Counted from the stretch's first letter, positions 52,544 through 62,489 are shown. The stretch: 64,000 bases of DNA from Sphingobacteriales bacterium (GCA_016711295.1 JADJTE010000011.1:1-64000), one strand, 5' to 3'. The notes: generated by a model from the sequence alone, not told the origin. Made by a program: numbers and translations.

Positions 52544-52636
52544 TTAGGTATTCGGGCTGGGGGTTTTGGTTCTTTCAGGTATCTCTTTGTCCATACTTAC
52601 TGTCTTGCGGTGATTTTGGAATTTTTGTAGTATCAT
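52544..52636 (-). CDS. Candidate 30-residue small protein
   Basis: ATG 52636 to TAA 52544, a basic, Pro/Thr/Ser-rich peptide (MILQKFQNHRKTVSM to TPSPNT). A TATCTTTG promoter box ends six bases before the ATG (52643-52650) and a strong hairpin follows the stop, so a separate transcript of about 150 nt is plausible. It could equally be an untranslated small RNA. Confidence 0.35.
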   Translation of the reverse strand: MILQKFQNHRKTVSMDKEIPERTKTPSPNT

Positions 52637-52650
52637 GGGCGCAAAGATAG

Positions 52651-53203
52651 CCCGTTGTCGCTATTTTATAAAATAAACGCAACTATTTAGGCGGTGCCAA
52701 GCATTTTAGTGCTAAGAAATGGCTGCTCAAAATCCCGCTATGGATAAAACATCGGTAGCAAAGAACTATCAGCACAAAATACAATCCTACTGTTAAATGT
52801 CATACCTACGGCATTCTAAGAATCGTATCTGCCTGATGCTACCAATATAACATGCCTACGGCATTTTAAGAAATGATTAAGGTAGTTTCTGCATTTCTCA
52901 AATGTAAGGCTAAATCTTCGATTTTTTACTTTCGCAAGAAGTCTGATGAATAACTGAGCGACGAAACTGCCTAAATAGTGTTCTAACAGAAAAGTTTTTA
53001 AGACCATTTTAGAAATGTAAGTAACTGAATATCAAGTAATTATATTAAGAATTAGTACCTTAATTTTTTTGTCAGAACAATAGTTACAAATAAACTTATG
53101 CGAGAGCAAAAAACATTCCTTACATTGCCATAGATTTGCTAAAGCAGAAATTGCCGGGCACAGCACTAATATAATTCTGCATAGCAACAGAACATGAAAA
53201 GCA
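52651..53203. other. Intergenic region
   Basis: No gene supported. Two copies of a short repeat, CCTACGGCATTCTAAGAA and CCTACGGCATTTTAAGAA, lie about 50 bp apart (near 52806 and 52853). At 52680 AACTATTTAGGC resembles a MITE family 1 end, without a partner end. Confidence 0.4.
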
Positions 53204-53240
53204 AACGCCCCCAAAACGACAATATAGTTTTGGGGGCGTG
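53204..53240 (-). terminator. Terminator of the DUF1573 gene
   Basis: AACGCCCCCAAAAC and GTTTTGGGGGCGT form a 13-bp stem 29 bp past the stop codon; on the minus strand it is followed by TTTGCTTTTC. Confidence 0.65.
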
Positions 53241-53268
53241 TTTGAGTCCTAATCTGCGCGGCAACCTC

Positions 53269-53751
53269 TTAGTGCTGCGCGGGTGTTTCTTGGGTGGGTT
53301 GTGGCACGGGTTCAACTTTACCTTTAATAAAAATCACTTTTGATGGCTCGGTGGCGTTTGAGGTGATGGTAATGGCTTTGGAGAACGGACCTGGGCGACC
53401 TTGCGTATTGTATTCGACAAAAACCTCACCTGTTTTGCCCGGTGCTACGGCATCTTTTGACCAAGTAGGCTGTGTGCAGCCGCACGATGCTTGTACGTGG
53501 CTAATAACGAGGTCTTGCGAACCTACATTGGTATACTTAAACGTATAGCCCGCTTTCGGACCTTCGGGCAAGTTGCCAAAATCGTGCTCGGTTTGTTCAA
53601 AGCTAAACATAGCACTTTTTAATTCGGTCAGATTGCCAAATTCGTCTACGAAATAAGACCCATTATTTTGCATAGTGGGCGCAAATTGGTCTTGCGCAAA
53701 CCCAATAGCGGAGTAGCAACAAAGAGCTACAAAGATTATTTTTTTGAACAT
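53269..53751 (-). CDS. Secreted DUF1573 domain protein
   Basis: 160 residues, intact. Signal peptide MFKKIIFVALCCYSAIGFAQ. The domain shows FEQTEHDFGNLPEGPKAGYT, FKYTNVGSQDLVISHVQASC-type strands and the hallmark SCGCTQPTW followed by APGKTGEVFVEYNTQGRPGP. It ends in a Pro/Gln-rich tail. An Ig-like fold of the periplasm or surface, function unknown. Monocistronic, with the -7 box TACCTTTG at 53851-53858 and a terminator after it. Confidence 0.9.
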   Translation of the reverse strand: MFKKIIFVALCCYSAIGFAQDQFAPTMQNNGSYFVDEFGNLTELKSAMFSFEQTEHDFGNLPEGPKAGYTFKYTNVGSQDLVISHVQASCGCTQPTWSKDAVAPGKTGEVFVEYNTQGRPGPFSKAITITSNATEPSKVIFIKGKVEPVPQPTQETPAQH

Positions 53752-53850
53752 TTCAGAGAATTATTAATGTTGTGTTATCTTGCTTAGACTTTATTTTTTG
53801 TGCAAGGTTACATAGGTACTTCAAAAAAAATAGCGACCAAAATAACAGCA

Positions 53851-53858
53851 CAAAGGTA
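53851..53858 (-). promoter_or_regulatory. DUF1573 gene promoter -7 element
   Basis: TACCTTTG on the minus strand, 100 bp before the start codon. Confidence 0.5.
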
Positions 53859-53880
53859 GTGTTTTACCTCTAAATCTGTA

Positions 53881-54783
53881 TTATTTTTGGTCTAATAATA
53901 GCAAACATTGCATCAAGCTATCGCGCCAATAAGGAATGTCTATGCCAAATGTCTGTCGCAGGGCACCGGTGGCTAATACGCTGTATGCGGGACGGCGGGC
54001 AGGTGTGGGGTAGTCCTTGGTTTCGATGGGAGTAACCGTACAAGCATTGCCCGACCGTTGTACTACTTGATATGCCAAATCGAACCAAGAGCTTATACCT
54101 TGGTTGGCATAATGAAATACCTTGCCCCAAGCAGGGTGCTGTGCATCTGCTAATAGGGCTTGTAATATTTGCCAACTCGCTTGGGCTAAATCGGCGGCGT
54201 AGGTAGGACTGCCCACTTGGTCATACACCACGTTGATGTGCGTGCGCTCGGCACTTAGGCGCAACATCGTTTTGATAAAATTATTGCCTTTGCTGCTATA
54301 TACCCACGAGGTGCGCACCACCACACAGCGCGGATTAGCCGCAAGTGCAGCTATTTCGCCATCATATTTACTTTTCCCATATACACCTATCGGATTGGTG
54401 GGGTCTGTTTCGGTATAGGGCGTATTTTTTTGCCCATCAAACACAAAATCGGTCGAGTAATGTAGCAATGCGCAGCCTGTAGCGGCGCAGGCTTGGCTCA
54501 GATTGCGCACCGCTTGTGTATTGACGCGATACGCCATTTCGGGGTCGGCTTCGGCGGCATCTACTTTGGTATAGGCTGCTGCATTGATGACGGCGGTTAT
54601 ATCATGTCGCTGGATATATTGTGCTAAGGTATTGCTATCGGCGGTGGCTATATCTAAATCGGCACGAGAGGCAGCGTGTAGGTCGAAAGTAGTGCGGTAG
54701 TTGTTCGCCGAATGTACTAACTCGCTACCTACTTGCCCCGCGGCTCCCGTCACGAGTACTCGGTAGGGTTTTGGAGATGTCAT
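53881..54783 (-). CDS. rfbD: dTDP-4-dehydrorhamnose reductase
   Basis: 300 residues, intact. VTGAAGQVGSELV (GxxGxxG, about residues 11-17), VINAAAYTKVDAAEADPEMA, YSTDFVFDG, and YGKSKYDGE (catalytic YxxxK), then RTSWVYSSKGNNFIKTMLRL. It reduces dTDP-4-keto-rhamnose to dTDP-L-rhamnose. Its ATG overlaps the pncB stop by four bases (ATGA), showing translational coupling. Last gene of the operon that begins at 59832. Confidence 0.95.
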   Translation of the reverse strand: MTSPKPYRVLVTGAAGQVGSELVHSANNYRTTFDLHAASRADLDIATADSNTLAQYIQRHDITAVINAAAYTKVDAAEADPEMAYRVNTQAVRNLSQACAATGCALLHYSTDFVFDGQKNTPYTETDPTNPIGVYGKSKYDGEIAALAANPRCVVVRTSWVYSSKGNNFIKTMLRLSAERTHINVVYDQVGSPTYAADLAQASWQILQALLADAQHPAWGKVFHYANQGISSWFDLAYQVVQRSGNACTVTPIETKDYPTPARRPAYSVLATGALRQTFGIDIPYWRDSLMQCLLLLDQK

Positions 54784-56231
54784 GGTCTAAGAATGCGGTG
54801 CTGATTGACCATATTGGTTTTGCGTTGGTGCAGGTTGTGTGCCAAGCCACAGCGAAAATGTAGTGCGGCTTGATAGGCGGCTATTTGTGTTTGGGCATAT
54901 TGCCGTATATCCGATAAAGTAGGCAATTCGGCGACCAAACTACCCTTGCGCAGAACGGGTATCAGCAAGTCGGCATAATCAAGCGGGCTGATAGTATGCA
55001 AACTGGCACCGTCATAGCCCACTATACGGTGTTCGGTAGGTGGGTCTAATTCGTCGTAGAGCATATCGGCACTTATATTGCCGTCGGCACCGCGGTAGCG
55101 GCGCACTTGTAAGCAACCTGGGTTCGATGTTTTTATAGCTGTTTCGGACAATTTAATGCGGTATTCCCAATTGCCCTGCTCGTCTTTGATAGCTCCTAAT
55201 TTATATACACCTCCGAGTGCAGGCTGGTCGGCGGCAGTCACTAAATTAGTGCCTACGCCCCAAACAGCTATTTGTGCTCCTTGTGCTTGTAGGTCGGCGA
55301 TGCTGTTTTCGTCCAAGTCGTTGCTGGCTACGATGCGGGCATCCGCAAAGCCCGCTTGGTCTAAGAGTTGGCGGGCGGCGATGCTTAGTTGTGCCATATC
55401 GCCCGAATCGAGGCGTATGCCGCCTAAGCGGTAGCCACGTTGTCGCAACTGTTCGCCTACGCGAATAGCATTTTTTATCCCTTCGAGGGTATCGTAGGTA
55501 TCGACCAAAAAAATGCAATTGTTGGGCATGGCTTGCGCGTATTGTTCAAATGCTTCTAATTCGGTATCAAAACACATCACCCAGCTATGGGCGTGCGTAC
55601 CGCGCACAGGGATTCCGTAGCGTTTGGCTGCCAATACGTTGGAGGTAGCCGCACAGCCGCCTATATATGCTGCCCGTGATGCCGACAAAGCCCCGTCAAT
55701 ACCTTGGGCGCGGCGCAAACCAAATTCTAATACCGAACCACCCAACGCTGCTTGGCATACACGCGCGGCTTTGGTGGCTATTAGGGTTTGGAAATTGAGT
55801 ATATTGAGCAATGCCGTTTCTATCAATTGCCCCTGCAACAACGAACCGCGCACCCGCAGCAAGGGTTGGTGTGGATGTACGAGCGTGCCTTCGGGCAGCG
55901 CGTCTATGTCGCAGCTAAGGCGCAGGTCGGATAAATAGCGCAAATAAGCATCGTCGAACAGGGGGTGCCCGTCGTTGCCGCAAAGGATGCTTAGAAAATC
56001 GAGGTCGCTACGGTCGAACTGAAATTGTTGCAACCATTCTACTGCCATTTGCAAACCAGCAGCTATTGCCAAATTGCCGCCAAACGGGTAGCGACGAAAA
56101 AACAGGTGAAATATGGCTTCACGCTCGGCAATACCTGCTTTGACGTAGCCATAGCCCATCGTCAATTGGTATAAATCGGTGAGCAGGCTCAACGATTCGC
56201 GGTAAAGTGGGGTCGGATTTAGGTTTATCAT
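54780..56231 (-). CDS. pncB: Nicotinate phosphoribosyltransferase
   Basis: 483 residues from ATG 56231; upstream codons in the same frame lack conservation. Signatures: LLTDLYQLTMGYGYVKAGIA, FHLFFRRYPFGGNLAIAAGL, FGLRRAQGIDGALSASRAAY, GTHAHSWVMCF, LVDTYDTLEGI, GIRLDSGDM and IVASNDLDEN. It makes nicotinate mononucleotide for NAD salvage. Its place inside a nucleotide-sugar operon is unusual. Confidence 0.93.
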   Translation of the reverse strand: MINLNPTPLYRESLSLLTDLYQLTMGYGYVKAGIAEREAIFHLFFRRYPFGGNLAIAAGLQMAVEWLQQFQFDRSDLDFLSILCGNDGHPLFDDAYLRYLSDLRLSCDIDALPEGTLVHPHQPLLRVRGSLLQGQLIETALLNILNFQTLIATKAARVCQAALGGSVLEFGLRRAQGIDGALSASRAAYIGGCAATSNVLAAKRYGIPVRGTHAHSWVMCFDTELEAFEQYAQAMPNNCIFLVDTYDTLEGIKNAIRVGEQLRQRGYRLGGIRLDSGDMAQLSIAARQLLDQAGFADARIVASNDLDENSIADLQAQGAQIAVWGVGTNLVTAADQPALGGVYKLGAIKDEQGNWEYRIKLSETAIKTSNPGCLQVRRYRGADGNISADMLYDELDPPTEHRIVGYDGASLHTISPLDYADLLIPVLRKGSLVAELPTLSDIRQYAQTQIAAYQAALHFRCGLAHNLHQRKTNMVNQHRILRP

Positions 56232-56302
56232 AGCTTGAACTTTACATACTTCATGCTCAAAATACGGTGAGCACTGCCATTTGGCGAAAGGGTCGTTGGT
56301 GC

Positions 56303-57244
56303 TTATGCCAATTTCAACACCGATTTGAAGTAGTCGTAGGTGCGGGCAATGCCTATGCTTCGGGCTACCTTGGGCTGCCAGCCTAATAATTGTTGGGCTT
56401 TGCTGATGTCGGGGCGGCGTTGCTTGGGGTCGTCTTGGGGTAGGGGATGATAAACAATTTTGCCTGCACACCCCGTAAAGGCGATGACTTCTTCGGCTAA
56501 TTGTTGGAGTGTGATTTCTTCGGGATTGCCGATATTGACGGGCAAATGATAATCGCTCAACAAAAGGCGATAGATGCCGTCTATCAAATCATCAACATAA
56601 CAGAACGAGCGGGTTTGTTGTCCGCTGCCGAATACGCTTAGGTCTTCTCCCGTTAATGCTTGATGCAAGAAAGTAGGTAGTGCGCGTCCGTCGTCGATGC
56701 GCATACGCGGTCCGTAGGTATTAAAGATTCGGACGATGCGGGTTTCTAAGCCGTGAAAATTGTGGTAAGCCATCGTAATAGCTTCCTGAAAACGCTTGGC
56801 TTCGTCATACACGCCACGCGGGCCTATGGGGTTTACGTGTCCCCAATATTCTTCGGTTTGGGGATGTACTTCGGGGTCGCCATACACTTCTGACGTAGAA
56901 GCTATTAGCACGCGGGCTTTTTTGCTCAATGCCAAACCCAATAGATTATGCGTACCCAAGGAACCTACTTTGAGGGTTTGGATAGGCATTTTGAGGTAAT
57001 CAATAGGGCTGGCGGGCGATGCAAAGTGAAGGATATAATCTAAATGTCCGGGTACATGCACGAATTTGGATACGTCATGGTGATAGAACGAAAATTGTTC
57101 TAAGGGCATTAGGTGGGCTATATTAGCGAGGTTGCCCGTCAGCAGGTTATCCATGCCAATGACCTCATAGCCCTCAGTAATGAATTTATCGCAGAGGTGA
57201 GAACCCAAAAATCCGGCTGCGCCAGTAATTAAAACGCGCTTCAT
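56303..57244 (-). CDS. UDP-glucuronate decarboxylase (UDP-xylose synthase)
   Basis: 313 residues, intact. ITGAAGFLGSHLCDKFI (NAD site), NLLTGNLANIAHL, HFASPASPIDYLKMPIQTLK, ASTSEVYGDPEVHPQTEEYW, YDEAKRFQEA (YxxxK), RIFNTYGPRM and DDGRALPTFLHQAL are the UXS signatures. It turns UDP-glucuronate, the product of the ugd gene directly upstream, into UDP-xylose for surface polysaccharides. Confidence 0.93.
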   Translation of the reverse strand: MKRVLITGAAGFLGSHLCDKFITEGYEVIGMDNLLTGNLANIAHLMPLEQFSFYHHDVSKFVHVPGHLDYILHFASPASPIDYLKMPIQTLKVGSLGTHNLLGLALSKKARVLIASTSEVYGDPEVHPQTEEYWGHVNPIGPRGVYDEAKRFQEAITMAYHNFHGLETRIVRIFNTYGPRMRIDDGRALPTFLHQALTGEDLSVFGSGQQTRSFCYVDDLIDGIYRLLLSDYHLPVNIGNPEEITLQQLAEEVIAFTGCAGKIVYHPLPQDDPKQRRPDISKAQQLLGWQPKVARSIGIARTYDYFKSVLKLA

Positions 57245-57298
57245 ATAATTGCGTTGGTAGTAGGTATATATAAATATCAGTTGTTATACAGATGCGTT

Positions 57299-58670
57299 CT
57301 AAGCTAATTTTGCTTCTTCGGTACTCTTCGATGCACCGTTTTTGGAGGGTTTAGTTGTGGGCACCACAACGCACCGCCCAATGCTGTTATAATAAAAGCC
57401 CGTCTCTTGTATTATATCCAGATTATAGAGGTTTCGTCCGTCAAAGATGGCTTTGTGTCGCATGAACGATGCCATTTTATCAAAATCAGGCGTGCGGAAA
57501 GCCTGCCATTCGGTGGCAATAAGCAGGGCATCGGCATTGTGAAGCGCGGCATATTGGTCGCTGGCATAGCGTATGGCATCGCCTAATTCGCGGTGGGTAT
57601 TTTCCATGCCTTCGGGGTCGTAGGCAGTAATGGTAGCACCCGCATCGAGCAATTGGCGAATGATATAGAGAGCAGGGGCTTCGCGTATATCATCTGTATT
57701 GGGTTTGAACGATAAACCCCAGAGCGCAAAGTGTTTGCCGCTGAGGTCGTCGCCGAAATAATTTTTCAGTTTGGGCACCAAGCTAATGCGCTGACGGTCG
57801 TTGACGTGTAAAACGGAGCGCAAAATCTCAAAATCGTAGTGATGTGCTTCGGCTATTTTGAACAATGCCGATACATCTTTGGGAAAACAACTGCCGCCAT
57901 AGCCTACGCCCGGAAATAAAAATCGCTTGCCAATGCGCGAGTCGCTACCCATGCCCGCACGCACCATATCGATGTCGGCACCGACCAACTCGCACAAATT
58001 GGCAATTTCGTTCATAAACGTAATACGGGTAGCCAAATACGAATTGGCGGCATATTTTGTCAGTTCTGCCGACCTTTCGTCCATCATATAAATAGGATTG
58101 CCTTGTCGCACGAAGGGTTCGTACAAGGCACGCATCAGCACTTGGGCGCGTTTAGCGGTAGTGCCTATTACTACGCGGTCGGGTTTCATAAAATCGTCAA
58201 CTGCCATTCCTTCGCGCAAAAATTCGGGATTTGACACTACATCAAACGACACAGTAGCATTTTGGGCAATAGCTTGGCGCACCAACTCGGCAGTGCCTAC
58301 GGGTACAGTGCTTTTGTTGACTACTACCCTTGTAGTCTTTGATTAGTTTGCCCAACTGTTTAGCAACACCCAATACATACGACAAATCGGCAGAGCCATC
58401 TTCGCCCGGAGGCGTGGGCAGTGCCAAAAAGATGATTTGCGATTTTTCAACTGCCTGCCCCAAATCGGTTGTAAAATGTAGGCGGTGTTGATTGACATTG
58501 CGTTCGAATACTGTTTCCAAGCCGGGTTCAAATATAGTTACTTGCCCCGATTGCAGTTTGGCTACTTTTTGTTTGTCAATATCTACGCAAATGACGTTGT
58601 TACCCATCTCGGCAAAACAGGTACCGGTTACTAATCCGACATAACCTGTACCAACTATGGCTATATTCAT
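57299..58670 (-). CDS. ugd: UDP-glucose 6-dehydrogenase (one frameshift)
   Basis: About 456 residues. AIVGTGYVGLVTGTCFAEMG (NAD site) starts the protein. The frame breaks at the C3 (plus strand) run 58327-58329; dropping one base gives DYKVVVNKSTVPVGTAELVR. Further signatures: VSNPEFLREGMAVDDFMKPD, AANSYLATRITFMNEIANLC, GYGGSCFPKD (catalytic Cys), LSFKPNTDDIREAP. It oxidises UDP-glucose to UDP-glucuronate, feeding the Uxs enzyme encoded just downstream. Loss of this step would idle the operon, favouring sequence error. Confidence 0.92.
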
Positions 58671-58683
58671 TGTAAATTTATTT

Positions 58684-59832
58684 TTAGCTTTGTTTGTTTA
58701 GATAAAAGAATTGCCGCACCTGCTCTGCGATATACGCCAATTGTTCTTCGCTTAGTTCGGTATGCATGGGCAGCGATAGCACCGTTTTAGCAGCGTGTTC
58801 GGTATGAGGCAATGCGCTTTTGGGGTGGCAGTAGGCGCGGTAAGCGGGTTGCTGGTGTGCGGGGACGGGATAATAAATCATCGTAGGTACGCCCGCAGTT
58901 TGTAGGTATTGGCGCAGCGCGTCTCGGGTTTGTTCGTTGCGGCACTGCACGGTATATTGGTGAAATACGTGGCTGCTATATGGCGCACGGTAGGGCAAAG
59001 TCAATTGGGGCAGGTCTGCTAAATGTGCATCATAATATTGAGCGGCGTTGGCGGGCTGCTGTATATTGGGGCAGGTGCGGCAGTTTGGCACTCAATACGG
59101 CGGCTTGCATCGCATCTAGCGCGAATTAACGCCGACTAATTCAGAGGTATATTTTTCGCGCTGCCCGTGGTTGGCTATTACTCTTAGGTTATCTGCTATG
59201 GTCGAGTCGTTAGTAAACAGAGCACCACCGTCGCCGTAGCAACCCAAGTTTTTTGAGGGATAAAACGAGGTGCAACCGATATGCCCTATCGTACCCGCTT
59301 TTTGTGCTGTGCCGTCAGGCGCATAATAATCTGCTCCTATGGCTTGGGCATTATCTTCGATAACGTATAGGTTATGGCGGCGTGCTATCTCCATAATCGG
59401 CTGCATATCGGCGCATTGCCCATATAAGTGCACAGGAATGATGCACTTAGTACGTGGTGTTATCGCGGCTTCTATTTGCTTCGTATCGAGGGTATAGGTA
59501 TGTGGGTCTATATCTACAAACACGGGTTTTAAGCCCAATAAAGCAATTACTTCGGTAGTAGCCACAAAAGTAAACGATACGGTAATGACCTCGTCGCCTG
59601 CTTGCAAGCCCGCAGCCATCAGGGCTATTTGTAGGGCATCGGTGCCATTGGCGCAGGGTATGACGTGTGCTACCGAAAGGTAATTGGCTAATTGGTGGGC
59701 AAATTCCGACACGGCTGCCCCACCTACAAATGCGCCGCTTTCGATAATTTGTTGTAGGCGGCGATTAATGTCGGCTTGTATGGTTTGGTATTGACCGCGA
59801 AGGTCGACCATTTCGATGGGTTTGGATAACAA
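58684..59832 (-). CDS. DegT/DnrJ/EryC1-family sugar aminotransferase (frameshifts near the middle)
   Basis: About 380 residues, PLP-dependent. MVDLRGQYQTIQADINRRLQ, FVGGAAVSEFAHQLANYL, IPCANGTDALQIALMAAGLQ, GDEVITVSFTFVATTEVIAL, CIIPVHLYGQC and TSFYPSKNLG (PLP Lys) are the family pattern. A missing base near 59119 and a compensating change near 59050-59090 shift the frame around NSRLDAMQAAVLSAKLPHL; the original frame resumes and ends at 58684. It aminates a keto-sugar nucleotide, giving amino sugars for surface glycans. First gene of the operon. Confidence 0.9.
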
Positions 59833-59952
59833 GGAATAAAGTTGAGATGATTGTGCAAACTACGTTTGATAGAGACGTAACAAATGGATAAAAGATACCT
59901 TTTGGCGGCAAAAAACGCGCCAATCTGGGCTAATGTGCCCAAAATAGGGCTG

Positions 59953-59960
59953 CAAAGTTA
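59953..59960 (-). promoter_or_regulatory. Promoter -7 element of the nucleotide-sugar operon
   Basis: TAACTTTG on the minus strand, 120 bp before the DegT start; no other box is seen before rfbD. Confidence 0.5.
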
Positions 59961-60009
59961 CGTATTTCGGTGCGAAAAGTTGTCTTTTCGAGACAAACAT
60001 GCACAAGAA

Positions 60010-62100
60010 TTATGGTTTGTGCAGTAAATGGATAGTGAAGGTTTCGATGGCTTCACCGCGTTTGCTCGATGTGCCCACAAATTCGCCGTTTCGGGCTTCT
60101 GTGGCAGTAGTTTTGCCTTTTACTTGGGCAGAATAAACTATGTCGTACAAATGTGCGTCGGCACCAGTGAGGCGCAGCGCGAATCCGATACAGCGTTTGC
60201 GTGCGCTTTTGGTGCCTGCATATTCGCCGCCAATTCGTTCTATGCCCTTGCCTTCGTTGTGGATAACGGCATTATAAGCCAGACCCAGGCGGTCGGGGGA
60301 TATTGTGGTGCCGTCGGCTTGTTGTAGATGTAGCGTGAATCCGAGCAAACGCGCGGTAGCTTTGCCCAGCAGCAATCCGCCTTCGATATTTTGGTCGCCC
60401 TTGATACCCGCTATTTTGGCAGTACCACGCAGCAAGGGCAATGGGGCTGGCGTAGCAACAGCAGGCGTATTATTGTTAGTATCGGACGTTTGCCATTGTT
60501 GTGCTTTTTGTACGGCTATGGCGGCATTCACTCTTCCGTAGCCTAAGTAAATGCTATGTCCGTTAGTATCATACATGGCTGTTTCGGGGTCAATTTTTTC
60601 ACAGCTCTCACGAATAATAGCTTGCACATCGGCGCGGCTTAGATTTTTATTTGCTGCAAGCATCAGAGCAATAATACCCGCTACGCCAGGGCAGGCAGCC
60701 GAGGTGCCGCCAAAATTGGCGATATAGTCGCCCGCTGCATCGCCGAATATGCTTCGGCTGGGATTCATGCCCTTGCCGCCTAAGCGGTCGGTGGTATATA
60801 TACCATAGGTGCGCGGCAGAGGATGGTTGAGAAAAACCGACCCATAATCGTTGCTCGGAAAACAACACCATACATTACTGCCATAGTCGCTATAAATGCT
60901 GCGTTTCGATTGGTCGTTGCAGGCTGCTACGACAATGGCATATTCGCAAGAGGCGTATCCGTCGAAGGCTATATTTTCGTTGCCATTGCCCGCCGCCCAA
61001 ACGATAATACAGCCTTTGCCACCGCGTCCGTGTTGGGCGGCGTATTCTATTGCGAGGCGTGTGCTATCGGGCAAGCCGAAAAAGGTTTGGTGGAGGGGGT
61101 CGCCGGGGTTTTCCCAATCGCCGTCGGCGGGTCCCCAACTACATGATATAATGTCGGCACCATTATTGGCAGCCCAATAAAAAGCGTCGGCTTCGCTCAT
61201 AGTGCCCAAGCCATTATTGCTGCGAATGGGCATCAGTAAGGACAAAGGTGCTACGCCCGATATGGCAATACCTTTGGCACAAGCTATACCCGCGCAAGCA
61301 GTGCCGTGTACGTCGCTGTCAAATTTGGGCAAGGCATCGTCGAGGTTTAGGGCGGTGTCGCGCGGGGCAACTATCTTACCTGCAAATTCGGGATGGTTTG
61401 TATCTACGCCGTCGTCAATGACAGCAATAGTTATGCCCTCGCCCTGCGATATAGTCCAAGCCGTCTCTACGTTGATATGAGCATTGATGGCTTGATTGTT
61501 GAATATCTGAGGTTTCAGATGCCATTGCCAATCATGAATGACTTTGCGCCGCCGCTCACGCACCAATTCGGGGTGGCATAGCTCTACTATTGACTCGTTG
61601 AGCAATTGCTCGGCTATTTCAAACACTTTCAAGCCCGTGCCTTCGGCTGCTGCTACGTAGTAGGCATTGGTGGCAAATTCGGGTTGCGATTTGATGGTCA
61701 AGCCATATTGCAATAGGCAGGTAGTGCAATCAGAGGCACAAACTGCATCAAAAAATTTGACGAAAAAATTTTCGGTATAGAGCATCACCGCTCCCGATTG
61801 TTCCTCCTGCAACACGCGCCCCGCAAATTTTACATTATCCTCTTTTTTGAGCAAAGCCCGTGCTTGGTCGCGCACAAACAAAGAATCGGATACAGCAGGG
61901 GTATTGCACATCATAATCGATACGCTGGCCTCGGGAAAATAACCTACTTGCGTGAGTTGAGTCATCATTTTCTGCCCTGCACTACTCAATGCCGTGCGGG
62001 CTGCGGGTGTATTGGTGGCGGTGCGCACGGCTACCATGCTGGGGCTTTCAATTAAGGTGTAGGCTGTGCCCTTTTTGCCACCATAGCGATATTGGTACAT
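60010..62100 (-). CDS. Subtilisin-family (S8) serine protease without signal peptide
   Basis: 696 residues, intact. The N-terminal 200 residues are a propeptide-like alpha/beta region. The triad is Asp229 (IAVIDDGVD), His265 (DVHGTACAGIA) and Ser467 (FGGTSAACPGVAG); the oxyanion Asn is in WAAGNGNEN. The C-terminal 140 residues contain repeated GxxxGxSxKRxExIxI-type units (GEYAGTKSARKRCIGFALRL, GEFVGTSSKRGEAIETFTIH) that resemble clostridial hydrophobic-W repeats without the Trp; this is inference. The start MYQYRYGGKKG has no export signal and no T9SS tail is present, so the site of action is unclear. Confidence 0.88.
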   Translation of the reverse strand: MYQYRYGGKKGTAYTLIESPSMVAVRTATNTPAARTALSSAGQKMMTQLTQVGYFPEASVSIMMCNTPAVSDSLFVRDQARALLKKEDNVKFAGRVLQEEQSGAVMLYTENFFVKFFDAVCASDCTTCLLQYGLTIKSQPEFATNAYYVAAAEGTGLKVFEIAEQLLNESIVELCHPELVRERRRKVIHDWQWHLKPQIFNNQAINAHINVETAWTISQGEGITIAVIDDGVDTNHPEFAGKIVAPRDTALNLDDALPKFDSDVHGTACAGIACAKGIAISGVAPLSLLMPIRSNNGLGTMSEADAFYWAANNGADIISCSWGPADGDWENPGDPLHQTFFGLPDSTRLAIEYAAQHGRGGKGCIIVWAAGNGNENIAFDGYASCEYAIVVAACNDQSKRSIYSDYGSNVWCCFPSNDYGSVFLNHPLPRTYGIYTTDRLGGKGMNPSRSIFGDAAGDYIANFGGTSAACPGVAGIIALMLAANKNLSRADVQAIIRESCEKIDPETAMYDTNGHSIYLGYGRVNAAIAVQKAQQWQTSDTNNNTPAVATPAPLPLLRGTAKIAGIKGDQNIEGGLLLGKATARLLGFTLHLQQADGTTISPDRLGLAYNAVIHNEGKGIERIGGEYAGTKSARKRCIGFALRLTGADAHLYDIVYSAQVKGKTTATEARNGEFVGTSSKRGEAIETFTIHLLHKP

Positions 62101-62296
62101 GAGGCGAATATTTTTTTGCAGTGAAAACGAAAAGAGAGAAATTTTTACAGAAAAATCCTTTATTTATATCTAACAAAAATAATAATAAATCGATGAATTT
62201 TTGTTTTTGGCAGTTTAGCTCCAATTGGACTGCATATTTTTATGAATAGGGCATCAACGGGCGAACAAGCGGAAAATATAAGCACTAAAAACAGCA

Positions 62297-62334
62297 CAAA
62301 GTTAGGATATATAGCGATGTTGTGCTTATCTTTG
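62297..62334. promoter_or_regulatory. Divergent promoter pair for the subtilase and M16 genes
   Basis: TAACTTTG on the minus strand (62297-62304) points to the subtilase; TATCTTTG on the plus strand (62327-62334) points to the M16-type gene. The two boxes are 22 bp apart, so the two genes may compete for polymerase or share control. Leaders would be about 190 and 150 nt. The rest of 62101-62489 shows nothing else. Confidence 0.55.
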
Positions 62335-62489
62335 TAGGCTATTTCTTTGCCTTTTGACCTAAATTGGGTCTAAATTGGATAAATTTGCTACAAATCATAT
62401 ATTTTTTTATATACCAATTCAATAACACTACATTCTCACCCCACGCATATTTTTACTCTTATTGCCTATATACCTCTTTATCCTTTTAT

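Noticed and set aside
52679..52692. Sixth MITE family 1 copy
   Set aside because: Only AACTATTTAGGC is present, with no core and no opposite end.
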